From assembly GCA_009782695.1 (NCBI GenBank), contig WRIO01000037.1:1-8141 (forward strand): 8,141 nucleotides of DNA, in the 5' to 3' direction. Below the pieces are notes generated by a model. That model was not told the origin of the DNA, did not search any database, and saw only the letters and a list, made by a program, of their open reading frames with translations. Shown in pieces: positions 5,387 through 8,141 of the stretch. The position numbers were made by a program, and so were the translations under genes. This DNA is from Candidatus Cloacimonadota bacterium. Lineage in GTDB: Bacteria; Cloacimonadota; Cloacimonadia; Cloacimonadales; WRIO01. The number at the start of each line of letters is the position of its first letter. The first letter of the stretch is position 1.

Positions 5387-6120
5387 TGGCTCGTGAAAAA
5401 AAATGCCCTGAATGTCCACCTGTGGGAGCTCCTCCATGGATGGCGACTTTTTCTGACTTAATGACTTTGCTCCTAACTTTCTTTGTGCTACTGATATCTA
5501 TGTCAACTATGGAAGTAAAGAAATTTGCTATGGCTATGACTTCCTTGCAAGGAGCATTAGGAGTGCTACCTGGATCTGCTGGCAACACATTAGCTATCAC
5601 AGCTATACCGATGTTTCAAGTCGGTAAGGGGCAGGTAGACCAGCTTTTAAATGACCAAGTAAACAAAATAACTGAGCAACTCGCTATGGCAAATATAGCA
5701 GATCTGATGAATGTGCAAAAATCGAAAGATGTCCTGCGTATCAGCATAGCAGAGGGTTTACTGTTTGATTCTGGTCAAGCAATAATTAAAGCAACAGCAG
5801 ATACCTTTTTGGTGGGAATAGCTGAAATTCTTAATATAGTTCCTTTTGAAATACGGATAGAAGGTCACACAGATAATATACCTATACACACTGTTCGATT
5901 CCCCTCGAATTGGGAACTTTCGTATGCAAGAGCCTTAGCCTTGGGGCTAAAATTTGCAGAATGTGAAGTTAACCCTGACAGATTTCAATTGATAGGGCAT
6001 GGTGATCAGCGCCCGAAAGCAGATAATAGCACTCCCGAAGGGAGATCGATAAATAGACGAGTGGAAATCGAGGTTAACCTAAAAGATGATGTCCGCAAAT
6101 CGTTAGTACCAGGAGAATAA
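5386..6120 (+). CDS. motB: Flagellar motor stator protein MotB
   Basis: A 244-residue partner of MotA that anchors the stator to peptidoglycan. After a short cytoplasmic start with a C7-P-E-C10 pair and PPVGAPPWM, one membrane helix (about 20-41) contains the ion-carrying aspartate in TFSDLMTLLLTFFVLL (D24, matching D32 of E. coli). Residues 42-115 form the plug and linker. The OmpA-like peptidoglycan-binding domain (about 116-232) shows LLFDSGQAII, IEGHTDN (158-164), SNWELSYARA (174-183), LIGHGDQRP (202-210) and NRRVEIEV (223-230). The start overlaps the motA stop. The short Cys-containing N-terminus is seen in MotB of several non-enteric phyla. The ribosome site of fliL lies inside its last codons. 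Confidence 0.95.
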   Translation: MAREKKCPECPPVGAPPWMATFSDLMTLLLTFFVLLISMSTMEVKKFAMAMTSLQGALGVLPGSAGNTLAITAIPMFQVGKGQVDQLLNDQVNKITEQLAMANIADLMNVQKSKDVLRISIAEGLLFDSGQAIIKATADTFLVGIAEILNIVPFEIRIEGHTDNIPIHTVRFPSNWELSYARALALGLKFAECEVNPDRFQLIGHGDQRPKADNSTPEGRSINRRVEIEVNLKDDVRKSLVPGE

Positions 6121-6124
6121 AAAT

Positions 6125-6703
6125 ATGTTAAACAACTCAGGAAAAATCAATATTTTGATCATAATAATCATAGTTCTAGTTAATATGATTATATTAGGGG
6201 TCGCCTACTTCTTCCTAATATATCAATCAGAACCAAATGGGGATGCCTCCCCTGAACTGACAACATTAGAAAAGACAGAAGTGGCTCCCCACCGACAAAA
6301 GGTAGATCCTACACCTAGTTCATTAAACACAGAACGAAGTTCATCTGGGTTTGGAGATCATTCTGCTTATAACACTGGCGGTAAAGATTACCTAAAAGAC
6401 TTCGCTTTATTTAATATAGACCCGCTCACTATAAATTTAGCTGGGGAAGAACCAAAATATTTGGTAGTATCAATCGCCTTTGAGTATAGACTATCAGATA
6501 AAAAGCTACCGGACGAGCTCCGAAATAAAATACCTTTGTTAAAAGACAAACTGATATCGTATTTTTCAAAGCTTAGAATAGAAGATGTCCGAAATCACGA
6601 TAACAGGGAAATATTTAAAGACGATATCATCAGTATCATAAACCAACTGTTATTGGAAGGACGTATTACAAATGTGCTGTTTGACCAATTTGTGTTTCAA
6701 TAA
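6125..6703 (+). CDS. fliL: Flagellar basal body-associated protein FliL
   Basis: A 192-residue single-pass membrane protein. A very hydrophobic helix at about 9-33 (INILIIIIIVLVNM onward) is followed by a Pro/Ser/Thr-rich periplasmic linker (about 36-88) and a FliL domain (about 91-192), visible as the strand FALFNIDPLTINL, then KYLVVSIAFEY, a charged helix with LRNKIPLLKDKLISYFS, and the C-terminal VLFDQFVFQ strand. In other bacteria FliL forms rings around stator units and supports torque. AGGAG at 6111-6115, inside the end of motB, lies 9 nt before the ATG. The position between motB and fliM is the standard one. The assignment rests on pattern and order, since FliL sequences vary strongly. 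Confidence 0.9.
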   Translation: MLNNSGKINILIIIIIVLVNMIILGVAYFFLIYQSEPNGDASPELTTLEKTEVAPHRQKVDPTPSSLNTERSSSGFGDHSAYNTGGKDYLKDFALFNIDPLTINLAGEEPKYLVVSIAFEYRLSDKKLPDELRNKIPLLKDKLISYFSKLRIEDVRNHDNREIFKDDIISIINQLLLEGRITNVLFDQFVFQ

Positions 6704-6715
6704 AAAGAAGATTTT

Positions 6716-7702
6716 ATGGGAAAATTACTTACACAAGAAGAAATCGATGCTCTCTTGAACCAAGATAAGAATACAGATCCTACAAATATCTTTATAGAGA
6801 AGGAAAAAGAAGCAAGACCTTATGACTTTCGGCACCCAGACAGAGTGTCAAAAGAGCAATTAAAGATATTGCGTAACATTCACGATAACTTTGCTCGAAT
6901 CATTTCTACTTATCTTTCAAACCAGTTGCGAACTATGATCGATGTGAAAGCTCCAACAATAGAACAAGTCACTTACTTTGAATTTACCTTGTCTGCCGCT
7001 AGCTTTACATATATGTATGTGTTTAACATAGAAAATTTGGACGGTTCGGCGATACTGGAGACCGACCCTAAACTTACTTTTTTTATCATAGATAGGCTTT
7101 TCGGGGGAACTGGGACAACCATAAATAAAGTAGAATCTGCACCCACTATCATAGAACGGTCAGTAATGAACAATATAGCAGAGGGAATACTAGAAAGATT
7201 GAAAGAAGCTTGGTCAAATTTTGAGCCACTCGACCCGACTATAGTGAACTTTGAGACAAACCCTCAGCTAGTAACAGTCGCTCCTGCATCAGAGACTATG
7301 ATAGTTTTAAATTTCCCTGTTACAGCACGAAACTTTGAATTTTCGATAGTGCTTTGTTTCCCATATTTTATGCTCGAACCAGTATTGAAAAAAATGAATA
7401 GCCAAGACTATATGACTTTGATGCGTAAGCTTCCGAGTGATGAAGATACTCAAAGCTTATATAGAACCATAGTTCAGACAGATGTGATACTATCTGTCGA
7501 ATTGGGTCGTATAAATATCGATGTTGACGATTTTTTGGATCTGCAACAGAATGAAATGCTTATATTAGATAGCAAAATAACAAACCCACTGATAGCACGG
7601 ATACAACGACATAAGAAATTCTTTGTATCTCCAGGTAAAAAAGGCAAAAAAAGAGTAGTCAGGATAGACAATATTATAGATGAAGAAGGAGACATAATAT
7701 GA
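6716..7702 (+). CDS. fliM: Flagellar motor switch protein FliM
   Basis: A 328-residue C-ring protein of normal length that binds CheY-P and sets rotation sense. The N-terminal CheY-binding peptide is LTQEEIDALLNQ (5-16). The CheC-like middle domain starts at the YDFRHPDR-x-SKEQL stretch (36-49) and includes HDNFARIISTYLSNQLR, the FGGTG turn (129-133), and IERSVMNNIAEGILERLKEAW (146-166). The SpoA domain (about 252-322) shows VILSVELGRINIDVDDFLDLQ, LDSKITNPLIA and KKRVVRI. The FliG-binding turn GGTG is intact. The ribosome site is a weak AAGAAG at 6705-6710, the poorest in this operon. Its stop overlaps the next start as ATGA. Confidence 0.96.
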   Translation: MGKLLTQEEIDALLNQDKNTDPTNIFIEKEKEARPYDFRHPDRVSKEQLKILRNIHDNFARIISTYLSNQLRTMIDVKAPTIEQVTYFEFTLSAASFTYMYVFNIENLDGSAILETDPKLTFFIIDRLFGGTGTTINKVESAPTIIERSVMNNIAEGILERLKEAWSNFEPLDPTIVNFETNPQLVTVAPASETMIVLNFPVTARNFEFSIVLCFPYFMLEPVLKKMNSQDYMTLMRKLPSDEDTQSLYRTIVQTDVILSVELGRINIDVDDFLDLQQNEMLILDSKITNPLIARIQRHKKFFVSPGKKGKKRVVRIDNIIDEEGDII

Positions 7703-8141
7703 CAGGAATGAAGTCATTTGATAAATTTTTAGATTTTTTTAACTCTAATGCAGGCGGCGTGATTAGCACTATCACGAATCAACAAATAAACTTTACTTTC
7801 AACCAATACATAGCTTTCGATTTTTCATTACTAGAAAGCAATCTAAACATCCCATGTATATTGTCTCATATAGATTTTACAGGGACAGAAGATTTTCAAC
7901 TATCTATGATCACTTCCAAGAAAGTAGTTGCTTCGTTTGCAGACCTAATGATGCTAGGAACTGGTGATGCAGAATATTCTCCAGAAGAGCACAATGATGC
8001 GATGAAAGAGATATTCAATCAAGTCTTTGGCTCTCTAACCACAGAGCTAACAGCTGAAGGGGTTCAAGTAGCTGGAGTGGCGACAAATGTAGAATTGAGC
8101 GATTTGGAACTGCAAAAAGAATTTATGCAAGATAGCAAGCT
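7699..8141 (+). CDS. fliY: Flagellar motor switch protein FliY (CheC-like part), truncated by window end
   Basis: The frame is open from ATG 7699 to the window edge, giving 147 visible residues. AAGGAG at 7686-7691 supports this start over the ATG at 7708, and the ATGA overlap with fliM implies coupling. The visible part is a CheC-like domain: ASFADLMMLGTGDAEY (78-93) followed by a helix with D100-x-x-x-E104-x-x-N107, the CheC/CheX/FliY phosphatase pattern. The Pro usually found about 22 residues later is not seen (Asn there). The FliM-type EIDALL peptide found at the N-terminus of some FliY proteins is absent. The SpoA/FliN domain should lie beyond the window. Spirochaete databases often call this longer form FliN. 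Role: C-ring switch component that may dephosphorylate CheY-P. Confidence 0.85.
   Translation, partial: MTGMKSFDKFLDFFNSNAGGVISTITNQQINFTFNQYIAFDFSLLESNLNIPCILSHIDFTGTEDFQLSMITSKKVVASFADLMMLGTGDAEYSPEEHNDAMKEIFNQVFGSLTTELTAEGVQVAGVATNVELSDLELQKEFMQDSK

Overview
The window carries two functional blocks on the + strand, separated by two short genes, and all genes point the same way. It is AT-rich (roughly 35-40% GC by eye) and uses clear Shine-Dalgarno sequences before most genes. The content suggests a motile, fermentative, probably anaerobic diderm bacterium. The gene order flbD-motA-motB-fliL-fliM-fliY resembles that of spirochaetes and clostridia. The tiny Arg/Lys-rich AURKAIP1/COX24-like protein after the HU gene resembles short proteins I know from Bacteroidota and relatives. 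Strong Shine-Dalgarno sites argue against Bacteroidota proper, so a flagellated relative of the FCB group or a spirochaete-like lineage are both possible. The taxonomic call is weak.

Positions 1-3489 hold a metabolic operon: the 3' part of a phosphate acetyl/butyryltransferase gene, a second complete and divergent paralogue, ribose-5-phosphate isomerase B (rpiB), and serine hydroxymethyltransferase (glyA). Gaps are 16-31 nt, and the block ends with tandem stop codons and a perfect 10-bp intrinsic terminator. The two acyl-CoA:phosphate transferases would feed an acyl-phosphate to a kinase for ATP. RpiB links to pentose phosphates and GlyA to one-carbon units.

Positions 3490-4260 hold an A-tract-rich leader, an HU/IHF-family nucleoid protein gene, a 29-codon gene for a very basic, probably ribosomal, small protein, and a GC-rich hairpin.

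Positions 4264-8141 hold a motility operon. It opens with a near-consensus sigma-54 promoter, followed by a candidate sigma-28 promoter. Then come flbD, the stator genes motA and motB, fliL, the switch gene fliM, and the start of a CheC-like fliY that runs off the window end. Genes are tightly packed, with one TAATG and one ATGA overlap. Together they encode the torque-generating stator and the rotor/switch proteins that read CheY-P.

I see no mobile element, CRISPR array, tRNA or rRNA, and no clearly new multi-gene system. The most useful unlabelled signals are the sigma-54/sigma-28 promoter pair, the unannotated 29-aa gene, the insertion in GlyA, the divergence of the tandem transferases, and the phosphatase motif in FliY.
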